A stretch of 64,000 nucleotides of DNA from Mansonella perstans. Lineage: Eukaryota; Nematoda; Chromadorea; Rhabditida; Onchocercidae. The position numbers and the translations under genes are program-made. This document shows positions 42,618-52,980 of the stretch, piece after piece. A model generated the notes under the pieces. The model did not search any database. It was not told where the DNA came from and saw only the letters and a list, made by a program, of their open reading frames with translations. Position 1 is the stretch's first letter. Every line of letters starts with the position of its first letter. The stretch spans positions 1-64,000 of the forward strand of contig JBAMDO010000171.1 of assembly GCA_037074765.1 (NCBI GenBank), read 5' to 3'.

Positions 42618-45228
42618 CTAAGCAGCAACAAAATCTTTCTTCAATTTGCCCATGAATGCCTTCTTTTCTGCATGTGTCTGGAACCGCCCATGACCAAACT
42701 TGGAGCTAGTATCGATCCATTTCAAGTTGATTTTTTCATAAGCGAAACGCTTTGTTTGCGCAATTAAAGATTTCCTCAATGTTATAGGCCTTTTTTTCGA
42801 ACCCATACAGCAACCGCGAAGCATAATGAAATCTTGATTCACTAATCCGTAGTGCGGAAAGCCTCCCTACAATCAAAAGCAATAAGGAATAACGACTACA
42901 CACTGAAGAAAAATTATCTGTTGTATAAATTGCATTCAGTTTATGCGATTGTCAGCACATTAATACGCTGAATTGCAGACTAGTATCATCATTATGCGAC
43001 ATTTATAATGCCTTCATTTGTTTAAAAAATCACCGCCACTTACCATAGGATTAATGCCCTTCTCCGTGATATCGTAATCTGTACCGCCGTTTTTTCTGCC
43101 CTCTTCGGTTAGACAAGATTTACCTACGCGATAGATCTTTTTGTTGACTTCTGTACGATGATGATAACCTTTCTGACCAGCGCGAGCTACCGTAAATTGT
43201 ACGCGAGATGGATGCCAAGCTCCGATACAGGCAACCTAAACCATAGCTCGACTTTAGTAGTATTACCAAGAAATCGAAAAACTATTTCCTTTCTTAGAAA
43301 ATGAATGAATGGCTCAGATTCTATATATCGGCAAGACATATTCAGTCCACTACTTCCATTTGGTCTAATACATCACTGCTATTGAATTACTATAAACGAG
43401 ACATGTCCCAATTAAATCAATAAACACTCACCTTCCGAAGACCTTTATGCGTTTTCCGTGGAAGTTTTTTTGTATGCCAACGACTTGTAACACCTTTGAA
43501 ACCTTTTCCCTTCGTTACACCAATAACATCGATCATTTCATCTTGGGCGAATACTGAGTCTATTGGCACCTGAATGTGGAGCACTTTCCAGTTAATCTGC
43601 TTTCCTTGGTAAGGATAACGAAAAACATTTGCATGTCATCACGTGATCATAAAAATTAACCTACCTGTTTTTCAAAATGTTCATAAGCCCAATCAACTTT
43701 TTCAGGAATTGTACCACCATTTATTTGTATTTCCATAATGTGAGCTTTTTTCTCCCGATGTTTCATAACTTTCATCTGCAAAACAAATAGCATACAAGAA
43801 TCCTATACACTATAAATAACTTTCATCTGCAAAACGAATAGCATACAAGAATCCTATACACTATAAATAAACTAACTATAATACAGAAAAGATTCTATTC
43901 TCCTCCTCTAACACAAACCTGGGTATGTGCAATGACACGAATTATCGAACAGTACTTCTTCATCTTAGCCAAATCAGTTTGTATCGATTTCATGCCATCT
44001 TCATCTTGCCATTTCTTCGCATGTTTTTGAAATGCTTTCTTCTTCGATGAATTCCTGTGGAATATGAGAACTCTAACAGTGTAAAAGCAAAGAACAAAAG
44101 CTCCCGCTTCTTACGCCGTTTTATTGGCCTTCATGTTACTGTAACATTTGTAACAGCGGAAGGTCTGTTCTCCGAGGCTTGAAGTTGATAGCTGATACTC
44201 ATGCCAAAATAGCTGTAGAGGAGAGCAAAAACAGTGGAAGTTTTATTTTCAAAAACTATCACTGAAGTAACCAAGTCACCTGCCTTGTAGCAAATTAACA
44301 TAAAGGCAGATAGAAGCAGATAGAAAAATGTCACTATCATATCAAGAAATGAAAGCTCAGAAGGAAGGCAGCATAGTGGACTGTTGCTATCTTCACAACC
44401 AATAAGTATACTTCCTAGTCTCTCATCACAGCTTTCAGAATCTTCTTCACAACGATCAGCTTAGAACCGAACCCGATACATTCATTCGTACATCACTTTA
44501 CCCACTAAACCAAGTGAATGACTAAAACCCAAATCGTTTCAGGGTTCTGATCATAAATACCCTTCAACCACTGTGCATCGAAAAAATTCGCACTATAATA
44601 GCGAATATTATCTCCAAGTTTCAAGGATTTATCTGTCCTTAACATTCAAAAGAAAGATATCGATTATGCATACCAATTTTTGTAAAACCTTCGCCGACAA
44701 TCTTCAGACAGATGTTCAGCCCATACTGTTTTGAACTGTCGTGGACCACGCGGTGTATCAATATACCCTACTACACCAACAATAACCATTGGAGGTGTTT
44801 CCAGAATAGTTACCGCTTCGACAACTTCCTTTTTATTGACCTTTGATCCTGGCTTATCAACCTATAATGTGGCACGTCATTAATAGATAGAAAATTAGGG
44901 AATGAATGATTTGGAGTACAAGGATGAAGCACTCAGTCCAATAGGGAACATTTTATTGCTCATCACTCTATTTCTCAAATAACAGTTAGTGAATTCATCA
45001 TTGTGCATTGCCTATTAATATGAATAAAAAAACAAAATGAAAGGACGATACCTCACGGACGATATGCGTCATACCAGCTTTGAATCCCATGAATGCAGTC
45101 AAATGAATCGGTTTCGAAGGATCATCCTTGGGAAAAGCCTTAACTTTCCCACGATGGCGCTTCGAACGTTTCTTCGGAGTAAAGCCCATCGATCCATGTC
45201 GTGGAGCCGAAAATTTACGATGAGACAT
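42618..45228 (-). CDS. 60S ribosomal protein L3 (uL3), seven exons
   Basis: Binds 28S rRNA near the peptidyl-transferase centre of the large ribosomal subunit. Coding exons in order: 45228-45052, 44861-44674, 44054-43919, 43775-43665, 43569-43432, 43235-43044, 42866-42618. All junctions are GT-AG and the phases fit, giving 396 residues, close to the usual 400. The start is [20 protein letters not shown]; later signatures are [40 protein letters not shown], and [18 protein letters not shown] near the C-terminus. The internal histidine at which eukaryotic uL3 is often methylated (in [13 protein letters not shown]) is kept. A TTTTCAG acceptor ends 18 nt before ATG, typical of SL trans-splicing. 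At least two introns carry snoRNA candidates. Exon 4 has a duplicated 3' splice site. Confidence 0.95.
42932..42997 (-). ncRNA. Possible box C/D snoRNA in last rpl-3 intron
   Basis: 66 nt. Box C ATGATGA (42992-42986), box D CTGA (42939-42936), flanked by a perfect 4-bp stem GCAT/ATGC. A second CTGA lies 12 nt before box D, so no room is left for a normal C' box. I cannot assign a target to the guide (AATCGCATAAA). Weaker than the other two candidates. Confidence 0.35.
43767..43868. repeat. 51-bp tandem duplication over an rpl-3 3' splice site
   Basis: Two copies of a 51-bp unit (CTTTCATCTGCAAAAC, then AATAGCATACAAGAATCC), differing at one base. The unit contains the acceptor GTTTTGCAG and the first bases of exon 4, so an upstream decoy acceptor exists at 43827. 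Its use would add ATGAAAGTTATTTATAGTG and an in-frame TAG. Confidence 0.9.
44351..44436 (-). ncRNA. Box C/D snoRNA in rpl-3 intron 2, 18S guide (U83/snR52-like)
   Basis: 86 nt. A perfect 6-bp terminal stem GAAAGC/GCTTTC encloses box C GTGATGA (44429-44423) and box D CTGA (44360-44357). The 13 nt before box D, TGCTGCCTTCCTT, are the exact complement of the conserved 18S rRNA sequence AAGGAAGGCAGCA. The fifth nucleotide rule points to the second A block (AAGGA), corresponding by my recollection to human 18S A468 and yeast A420. In human this site is guided by SNORD83A/B, which also reside in RPL3 introns. A C'-like TGTGAAGA lies in the middle. Expression depends on splicing of the host pre-mRNA. 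Confidence 0.85.
44929..45006 (-). ncRNA. Box C/D snoRNA candidate in rpl-3 intron 1
   Basis: 78 nt with box C ATGATGA (45001-44995), box C' GTGATGA (44966-44960), box D CTGA (44936-44933) and a 4-bp terminal stem GCAC/GTGC. A D'-like CTGT lies at about 44983. The guide next to D, TGTTCCCTATTGGA, can pair with the conserved 28S stretch TCCGATAGCGAACA with one G-U and one mismatch; the target base would be the A after CCG. Target assignment is from memory of 28S and less certain than the box structure. Confidence 0.65.
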
Positions 45229-45246
45229 CGCAAGTCTGATTAACAA

Positions 45247-45253
45247 CTGAAAA
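45247..45253 (-). promoter_or_regulatory. Predicted trans-splice acceptor of rpl-3
   Basis: TTTTCAG on minus ends at 45247, leaving an 18-nt leader (starts TTGTTAATCAG) before ATG. This is the nematode acceptor consensus. Confidence 0.65.
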
Positions 45254-46500
45254 TTAATTTAATTCAGTGACTATTCCCATAGCTTATTTTCAAATTTCCA
45301 TTTGGTAACACATCCCATTTGTACTTCTACAATAGAAAATGTATCTAAATGCATGCTCTACTATTTACAACTGCAATTTACAATATACATAATTAACCAA
45401 CGAAAAATTAAAAGAAACAGTTGAAGAGAGTGATTCGAGAAATCAATTATTACACAGAGTTTGTAATCCAATTTCTCAGCAAATTTAAATATTTTGGAAA
45501 AAGCACTGGAACTTTTTATAATACAACTTACTTTTACTCGCAAAATACTCCACTTCCTAATCTTTGTCTCAAAATTTATGCAACAAAAACGTAAATTTAT
45601 AGAATTTATTTTTTATAGAACAAAAAAAAGTAAGTAGGAAAGTTTAACTCAGTGAAAAACTCTGGCATTCTCTGTAAGTTAATCATAAGAGTTATTTCTA
45701 TCTTTCTTTCCTAATCAAAATACTGCGACAATAAATACTTCTTAATGTCTGCAATGGCCCTAAATGCATAGCAACCGGTGAAATGCTTATATATATTTGA
45801 AGGAACAAAATTATACAAATCAAAATGTATATTTGAACTATAAATAGATATGATTTGTTTGCATATCTGTATCGAAGAACTATAAACCAACCATCCATAG
45901 AACAACGACCATACACACGCAAAACCAATACAAACCCGTGACCTGACCTGACCTACCATCAACCCAAGACCCAATAACTATTAACTCACTGAATCAAAAC
46001 CATTCCGGGTTCTCCGAGAAACCTTTACAGGATCTATATAACACCAAATCAACCCAAAATTCTGTCTCATAAAGAATTATTTTGCAATGATGGTGTCAAT
46101 ATGAAAACAATGTTTCTCTTCGTGGATAATTCATGTAATCCGTTGATGTTATGCCGGCAAATCCTTTAATATCTATCTATTTGTGAAGAAATCGCGATGG
46201 ATTTTTACGTCAGCTGCGAAGCATTTCTAGTAAATAGTTTACGTACGTACGACTTATATTTAACGTCAAATACTGGCCGCTAATCTATTTTCATTCAACA
46301 AACTATGCATAACTCATCCATTGCTTTTCTTCCCTTTCTTCACATATATAAAATCTAATTAAATAAATATAACATAGCTGAAATTATAGAATGTATTTTA
46401 TATATTTATTTCAATGTATGACAGATTTAATGAATTTTCAAATAATGATATGTAATATATAATATAAATGAATAATGGTGATATAATTTCATCACTAATA
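45254..46500. other. Upstream region of rpl-3, no gene recognised
   Basis: Single-copy. Two overlapping minus frames at 45698-45974 have no support. The stretch 45940-46100 is richer in C and G. It may contain the rpl-3 promoter. Confidence 0.4.
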
Positions 46501-46504
46501 TGTA

Positions 46505-46680
46505 CATCTAGCTTAGGATAAAAAAAAAAATTGATAGATTATGAAAAAAAAAATTGATAAGTCGACAAATTTACTGGGAATTATAAAAAAAACTTATAAA
46601 TTGATAAATTTACTGGGAATTACTTAAAAAAAATTGATAAATTGATAAATTTACTGGGAATTATAAAAAAAAATTGAGCA
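46505..46680. repeat. Short tandem repeat, about 45 bp unit
   Basis: Three copies of AAATTTACTGGGAATTA (about 46567, 46606, 46645), each followed by an A run and TTGATAAATTGATA-type sequence. Confidence 0.8.
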
Positions 46681-47143
46681 TAAAAAGTGAGACATTTTTG
46701 TTGTCAAAAAGAAAATTTTTTGAATAATTACTATTTTCGTAGAAATATGTTGTTGTCATGAAATATCTCCTGCCTTGGACGAAATCTTGTAGTTGAATTG
46801 TGTTTGAGAGCATAAACTTCTTGTATCTTTCTAACTTTCGATGGATGCGAGGATGTGTTGTTGTTTGTTTTAGCCTCAACTCGGACTACGATAATTAAAC
46901 TTTATTGCGCAACTATTTATATAATATTACTATCTGATACAAAATAACGATAACGAAAAGTGAGCAAAACAGTGGAATGAATTCGAGAATCGAGAACGCT
47001 TTAACATGATGATGATAATATAAAAGGAGAAAGTGAAGAGTAAAAAAGAAGCTGTCGGAGGATAATGTAAAAGGATCGTTCTCTGATGAAAAAGGATAAA
47101 GTTTATAACGGAGATAAGTGGATTTAGCTTACAACATTTCAAC
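46680..47143. other. Single-copy stretch, no gene recognised
   Basis: A 72-codon minus frame at 46661-46879 is present but unsupported. The region precedes the possible first exon at 47144. Confidence 0.35.
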
Positions 47144-47334
47144 ATGGACAACAACTTTGAACATCAAGCAGACAATGACTGTTTCAACTTGACAATCGCG
47201 CTTGATAAGGGCGTTAAAAACCAAAAGTTACAATATTCCAACATAAATTCACTTGGTTATAAGCGAGAGATTCCTTACAATGTGTCGACGGTGTGTAATT
47301 CTGGACAAAGGATTTATCAAATCATTCTTGTTCC
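47144..47334 (+). CDS. Possible first exon of an unknown gene
   Basis: 63 codons plus two bases, from ATG (MDNNFEHQADNDCFNLTIAL, DKGVKNQKLQYSN...) to a donor CC/GTAAGC at 47335. The composition is hydrophilic and protein-like, no signal peptide. No downstream exon can be identified before the repeat mosaic starts at about 47520, so the gene may be truncated by it. Without splicing the frame ends at 47338. Confidence 0.35.
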
Positions 47335-47770
47335 GTAAGCATTTTAATTTGGAACGAAATTCTCCGATAGTATTTGTAATATGAAGCGAGAACTGCGATA
47401 GGTAATTATTTTAGCGAATTTGTGTTCATATTATAATGAGTATAATATGAAAAAAAAAAAAAAATGCTTCATTAATTGTAAAAATCGCAAGTTTTTGTTC
47501 AATAAATATTTATTCAATATTATTGAAATTCATGGTCCGATCATCTAAAAGGTTATCATTATTCATCTAAGATTTCATTATTCATTAATTGGAAGTTATC
47601 ATTTATCATCAAAAAGATTATCATTTGTCAATTAAAAATTATTATTTACCTATCAATATTTTCTTGAATTTAACGAACAAATGAACAAACAAACCAATAA
47701 AAAAAGATGGACAAATAATAATTTTTAATTATCGCTTTTTGAATATATAAATATATATATATATTTGAAT
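47335..47770. repeat. Border to the repeat mosaic, minisatellite
   Basis: A-run at 47450; from 47530 the TTATCATTTGTCAATT-type minisatellite, then a TA-rich tract (47745-47765). Confidence 0.5.
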
Positions 47771-47828
47771 CTATTTGAATCTCAGAAACACCATGTCACC
47801 TTCGGATATGCCTTGTTCCATAAGGGAC
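47771..47828 (-). other. Putative distal exon of secreted gene 48332-48490
   Basis: Acceptor TTTTGTAG intact, then 58 bp ending in TAG. The frame SLMEQGISEGDMVFLRFK is open and is matched by SLMEQDISEGDVVLLRFK at 55986-56043. In the simple model the exon lies behind the stop codon of the secreted frame and would be 3' UTR. Confidence 0.4.
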
Positions 47829-48331
47829 CTACAAAATGTTAAGGTTAAAAGTTGTGTTCATATGGATGCTGATTATACAAAGTATATATATTGCACATAT
47901 ATATATACATGTACATTATAAACATATATACATACAGTACTATAAATTGCGTTAATTCTTGGAAATTCACATAAATCACAAAACTCCATTTTTTTCTCTT
48001 TTGTTTCTTTTCATACAGTGGATACAGTAAACTGAGAAATTCTGAAAAGCAAAATTTTTGAAATTTAATACATAAGCGTTTAAAATTAATCAAATTAATC
48101 ATTAATAGTTATTCTCAAATCACATCATATCATAATATGATGATTTCCAGTGAAAATTTTTATCAGCGTTCCAATATCTATAAAAAGTATTATGATTCCG
48201 AAAATCAAATCCAGAATAATGACTAAATAACTGCACGATTACGAAATTTTGCAATATTAAGAAATAATATTATTTCATGATTATTGCAATATAAGATTTA
48301 GAAGCTTACCTTCGAAGAAAGTATTATCCCG
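47829..48331 (-). repeat. Type I downstream module (intron)
   Basis: About 480 bp between the distal exon and the GTAAGC donor after the gene at 48332. Confidence 0.6.
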
Positions 48332-48490
48332 TTATCCATGTTGTTGAGATACTTGGATTTGTACAATCACTGGTGGTGCCATTGCCCCTGGTACCCCTAC
48401 TGGTGGTGGTGGTTGTTGTATCGATAACCTTGTCATGAGGGTGCTGGCGCAATAAATGAACAGTACAAGATATACTATAAATTTTATCAT
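48332..48490 (-). CDS. small secreted Pro-rich protein, copy 9
   Basis: 52 codons: MIKFIVYLVLFIYCAS signal, then QQPPPPVGVPGAMAPP and VIVQIQVSQQHG. The frame is open 11 codons further upstream to an ATG (48523), but that part crosses the TTTCAG acceptor, so I prefer the start at 48490. Upstream block, acceptor, donor and the distal exon's acceptor are all intact. Confidence 0.65.
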   Translation of the reverse strand: MIKFIVYLVLFIYCASTLMTRLSIQQPPPPVGVPGAMAPPVIVQIQVSQQHG

Positions 48491-48665
48491 AATTTTCTTG
48501 CAATCTGAAATAATGGCTTTCATAGTAATTTTAATCTTGCGTTATAAGAAAAGTTACCGCTGAATCAAACAACAAAGCTAGCCGTTTCACTAATCGATTA
48601 TGGGGCCATTACACTTGAACTGTTAGTTCTTAGGGCATTCTTCAAACCGAACAACTCCAAGCATT

Positions 48666-48974
48666 TTGTTCAAAAATGAAAAAGACACTGAAGGAATTGT
48701 CGATGATTTAAGAGATAAAAATTGTGGTTCTTACACTTTGACAGCGAAACCAATTCATATAACAGATATTAATAAACCTCATTTTAAATACATTCAAGTG
48801 ATTAAGAATTTTTTCTTTTTGTTTTTTGTTCTGAGACCAGTTTTATTTTCGTATTTCAAGGCAAATGACAAAAATGGATTAGAAGGAACTGATGAAAATC
48901 ACAGCAACGAAACTAGATTTCATCTATCCAGTTCTCTTTTGCTTTGCAAAGATTTTATCAGCAATCATTTTTAA
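48666..48974 (+). CDS. ORF of the NCGSYTLT family, frameshifted end
   Basis: 102 codons. N-terminal part intact (MFKNEKDTEGIVDDLRDKN, CGSYTLTAKPIHITDIN), hydrophobic segment intact; after KANDKNGLEGT a deletion of about 18 bp changes the frame. Divergent from 48332-48490. Confidence 0.3.
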   Translation: MFKNEKDTEGIVDDLRDKNCGSYTLTAKPIHITDINKPHFKYIQVIKNFFFLFFVLRPVLFSYFKANDKNGLEGTDENHSNETRFHLSSSLLLCKDFISNHF

Positions 48975-51233
48975 TAAATAAAAATTTTTCGGGATTGTTT
49001 TTTTAATATAAAATAAACGATCACTTATTCCAGTCGAAAAATTTGAAAACTGTTAAAAGTTGATGAAAAGTTTGGTTAATAGTTGTATTCTATTTTGCTA
49101 CAGAATTTCCTTTAATAACGCAGTATTTATGAATAAATTCACTCGATGAATTCTAGCATGTGTATTAGACTAAGGTCGATAAAATTGTATCAAGACGAAT
49201 TATGGCCAAAATGAATAAAAAATCTTTGTTTAAATATCTACTAATGTCTAAGATCATAGATGAATATTTTGCTGTGGATGCTTGTCGATGTTACCACAAG
49301 AGGGATGGGTCCTTTCTCGGTGCTCAATTCTAATTTCAGCGTAGGTACAGTCCGATTCCCATCCCTCAAAGTTGTCACCCTTCGAACACGAAGCTCTTTT
49401 TGTTAACAAGTAATTTTGTCGTGCAAGATTTAAGTATAAAAAAGAATTATTATTTGTCCATCAATTTTTTTTTTTTTATTTAACGAACAAATGAACAAAC
49501 AAACCACTAAAAAAAGATGGACAAATAATAATTTTTAATTATCGTTTGCCATCTAAAAATCATCATTTGAAAATCTTTATTAATCTTTTAGTGAGATTAT
49601 ATTAAACATCTGAATGATTATCATTTATTAATAAAAAGTTTTTATTAATCGTACAAAAGATTATTACTTGCCAATTGAAAATTTTTATTAATAAAAATTA
49701 TTATTACCGCTAGAATTCATCAAGATGAGTGAATTTATTCACAAACACCGCGTTATTAAAGAAGAAAATTCTAAAAAAGTGGCAAAACAGAATACATCTA
49801 TTCAGCAAATCTTTATTAATTTTTAACAATTTTCAAACTTTCCGACTGCATTAAGTGATTGATCATTTATTTCATATTAAAAAATACAATTCCGAAAAAA
49901 TTTGATTTAATAAGAATGATTGCTGATAAAATCTTCGCAAAGCAAAAAAATAACTGGACAGATGAAATCTAGTTTCATTGTTATGATTTTCATTATTTCC
50001 TTTTTATTTATCTGCCTTAATCCATTTCTGTCACATGCTTTTTTTTGACTTCATTCTTCATCTATTGCGCCACTTTGTTGCAGCAGCGACGAGACACTGT
50101 GGCAGATTCAATGTGGAGCGAAGCTCAGTGCTTGAAAAAAAAAAAACAAAGATGGTTTAAGATAGATAAATAAAAAGAACTGATGTAAATCATAAGAGTG
50201 TAACTAGATTTTGACAATCCAGTTATTTTTCGCTTTGCAAAGGTTTCATCAGCAATAATTTTTAATAAATCAAAATTTTTCCGGATTGTTTTTTTAATAT
50301 GAAATACTCCAATCGAAAAATTTGAAAACTGTTAAAAATTGATGAAAAGTTTGGTTGATAGCTATATGCTATTTTGCTATTTTTTCGAATTTGCTTCGTT
50401 TAATAATGCAGTATTTATGAACAAAATTCACTCGATGAATTCTAGCATAAAATCAAAAAAAAAAAAAAAAAAAAATTAGTAGATATTTAAACAAAGATTT
50501 TATATTCAATTTGGCCATAATTCACCTTAACACAATTTTATCGACAATAGTTTAAAATGTATGCTAGAATTCATCGAGCGAATTTTGTTCATAAATACTG
50601 CGCTATTAAAGGAAGCAAATTCTGTAGCAAAATAGCATACAACTATTAGTCAAACTTTTCATCAATTTTTAACAGTTTTCAAAATTTTCGGCTGGAATAA
50701 GCAATCATTTATTTCATATTAAGAAAACGATCAGAGAAAATTTTGATTCATTAAAAATGATTGCTGATAGAATCTTCGCAAAGCAAAAAATGACTGGATT
50801 GACGAAATCTAGTTTCATTGCTGTGATTTACATCAATTCCTTTTTATTGATCTTCCTTAATCCAATTTTTGTCATTTGCCTTGAAATACGAAAATAAAAC
50901 TGGTCTCAGAACAAAAAACAAAAAGAAAAAATACTTAATCACTTGAATGTATTTAAAGTGAGTTCTATTAATATCTGTTATATTAAGTGGTTTTAATGTC
51001 AAAGTGTAAGAACCACAATTTTTATCTCTTAAATCATCGACAATTCCATTCCTTCAGTGTATTCTTCATTGTTGAACAAAATGCATGGCCATGAGAATTG
51101 ATAGTTCAAGTGTAATAGCCCCATAATCGATTGGTGAAACGACTAATTTTGTAATTTGATTAAGCGGTAACTTTCCTTATAACGCAAGATTAAAGTTATT
51201 ATGAAAGCCCTTATTTCAGATTGCAAGAGAATT
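48975..51233. repeat. Backbone, EIGIE-type tract, minisatellite and mirrored NCGSYTLT ORF
   Basis: 49200-49440: LNSNFSVGTVRFP-type tract on plus. 49440-49720: minisatellite, largely the inverted form of 33500-33790. 50040-50130: VAAATRHCGRF-type tract. 50455: A run. 50880-51080 (minus): broken NCGSYTLT ORF (KNCGSYTLTLKPLNITDINR readable). The end is the upstream block of the next gene. Confidence 0.55.
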
Positions 51234-51569
51234 ATGATGAAATTTATAGTATATCTTATACTGTTCATTTATTGCGCCAACCCCCTCATGACAAGATTAT
51301 CGATACAACAACCACCAGGACCAGGAGAGGTACCAGGAGTAGGAGGGGCACTAGGAGTAGGAGGGGTACCAGGAGTAGGAGGGGTACCAGGAGTAAGAGG
51401 GGTACCAGGAGTAGGAGGGGTACCAGGAGTAGGAGGGGCACCAGGAGTAAGAGGGGTACCAGGAGTAGGAGGGGCACCAGGAGTAGGAGGGGTACCAGGA
51501 GTAGGAGTAGGAGGGGTACCAGGAGTAGGAGGGGTACCAGGAGTACCATCAGCGGACCAGGTCCACTGA
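51234..51569 (+). CDS. secreted elastin-like protein, VPGVGG repeats, copy 10
   Basis: 111 codons, the longest copy. Signal MMKFIVYLILFIYCANPLMT, linker RLSIQQPPGPGE, then about eleven hexapeptides (51330-51545): VPGVGG with variants ALGVGG, VPGVRG, APGVRG, APGVGG and one eight-residue unit. The DNA unit is 18 bp. The frame ends PSADQVH; the usual tail (GPLTVLIRSSQQHR) is present in the +1 frame, so the repeat array has shifted the frame relative to the tail. Acceptor at 51219 is intact. A start at 51201 is possible only if the acceptor is not used. Confidence 0.6.
   Translation: MMKFIVYLILFIYCANPLMTRLSIQQPPGPGEVPGVGGALGVGGVPGVGGVPGVRGVPGVGGVPGVGGAPGVRGVPGVGGAPGVGGVPGVGVGGVPGVGGVPGVPSADQVH
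51330..51545. repeat. 18-bp tandem repeat (elastin-type coding minisatellite)
   Basis: Units of the form GGGGTACCAGGAGTAGGA, around 11.5 copies, with substitutions GTAAGA for GTAGGA and GGGGCACC for GGGGTACC. Confidence 0.85.
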
Positions 51570-51599
51570 CTGTACTAATCCGATCATCTCAACAACATA

Positions 51600-52790
51600 G
51601 ATAATGGAATAATTGTTTTTTTGAAGGTAAGCTTTCAAATCTTACATTGCAATAATTATGAAATAAGATTATTTTGTAATAATTCAAAATTTTTAAGCAA
51701 TTTGCAGTTCGTAGACGTTTGCTAGGAATAGCTTATAAAAGATCCTAAATATTGAATTTATTGATTTGAATTTTTTGTTGTTATTTACCCTGAAATTATT
51801 ATATCTACTGACCTCTAACCCGCAATGCTTTTTAGTTTGACTGGTTGAAATTAATGGACGTACTTTTTATATAAACTGCCGAAATTAAACAAGTAGCATT
51901 CAGTTCCATGCACGCAGAATTTTGGTTGTTTTTCGGTGGTTTCAAGTTGAAAATTTCAAGTTCATTTCAATAAATGACTGATCGCTAGAAATTACTCAAA
52001 TGAGCAATTATGAATAGATGGAGCATTTTTTTTTCTTATATAGACAATCAATCCTTCAACTGAGGGTTCATTTGTTTCTTCATTTACTTGCTCACTTATG
52101 TCCTTGTCCAATTTTTTCTTTCTACATTAAATATTTACGTTCGCGTTTGCTAATATTTTTAATAAAGTTTTAATTACGCAAGTTTAAGGTGCTCCCGTAA
52201 CTCATTCCAACTCAGTTCAACACACTCAATTCAACACATTATATTCAACTCAACACAACAGTTCCTGGTCTAAACGTTGGATAATATTGACTAACAATCG
52301 ATCTCTCACAAGAAGTTCACGACAACAGCTGCTCTACCTGATGTCATTGAACGTTCATTTTTCTCCTGTCTTGGATATTGTTTTTCTTGAAAATTTTGTT
52401 TATTTTTAACCACTTTTTTCCAATAATGATAAATGTTAAGTTGTGTTGATAAAGATTTCAAAATTTTATTGGATTTCACAATTTATTCAGGAAATATTCC
52501 GATTAATTAATTAGTTTAGTACAGAGCACATTATGTAACTTCTTGTTAGTTGTGTTTTGACTTCAATTTCCTGAAATGCTGTAATTTAGTTTTCGAAATC
52601 GCATTTGTTATATGGTAAAAAATAACGGGAGAAGATAACCGGTTGCAAGCTAAACATGATGATGATTGATATGCTAAAATGAAATTATTCGGTAGATCAG
52701 AATAAATCATTTTATGCTTTGATAAATTGAGGAAAAGTCAAGTGAAATAAGTGATCACTTATTCCAAAACAATTGTTGTTTTCTAACAGA
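51600..52790. repeat. Diverged type II module with a foreign segment
   Basis: 51620-52030 follows the type II downstream module. 52030-52355 is replaced by unrelated sequence (CAACTCAGTTCAACACACTC and a tract CCTGGTCTAAACGTTGGATA), perhaps a retroelement remnant. 52355-52600 resumes the module (TTTTTCTCCTGTCTTGGATA). Confidence 0.5.
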
Positions 52791-52980
52791 AGAAGACAAG
52801 TCATCGCAAGCAATTACTGCATATCAAGTAGAAATATTCAAAGGCCATCTCCAAGTAAGTATTTAGTGGCAATTTTTTAGTCATTTTTCAATGGATCGAT
52901 CCGCAAACAGATCAAGGTATAATCCTATATTTTTTCCTTGGATCACTGCATTATCGATTATTATTTTCTAGCACCTATAA
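52790..52980 (+). other. Exon-like segments of an unknown gene
   Basis: 52790-52854 reads EDKSSQAITAYQVEIFKGHL Q between TTTTCTAACAG and GTAAGT; 52881-52916 reads SFFNGSIRKQIK between TTTTTTAG and GTATAA; 52972-52980 is CAC CTA TAA after TTTTCTAG. Phases fit, but the first gap is only 26 nt, shorter than any usual intron. Speculative. Confidence 0.2.

Noticed and set aside
43300..43395. C/D-like structure in rpl-3 intron 5
   Set aside because: The C box is GTGATGT, the stem has a mismatch and no rRNA target was recognised.
44131..44340. 69-codon minus frame inside rpl-3 intron 2
   Set aside because: No splice or start support and low-complexity hydrophobic composition; it also ends just below the snoRNA.
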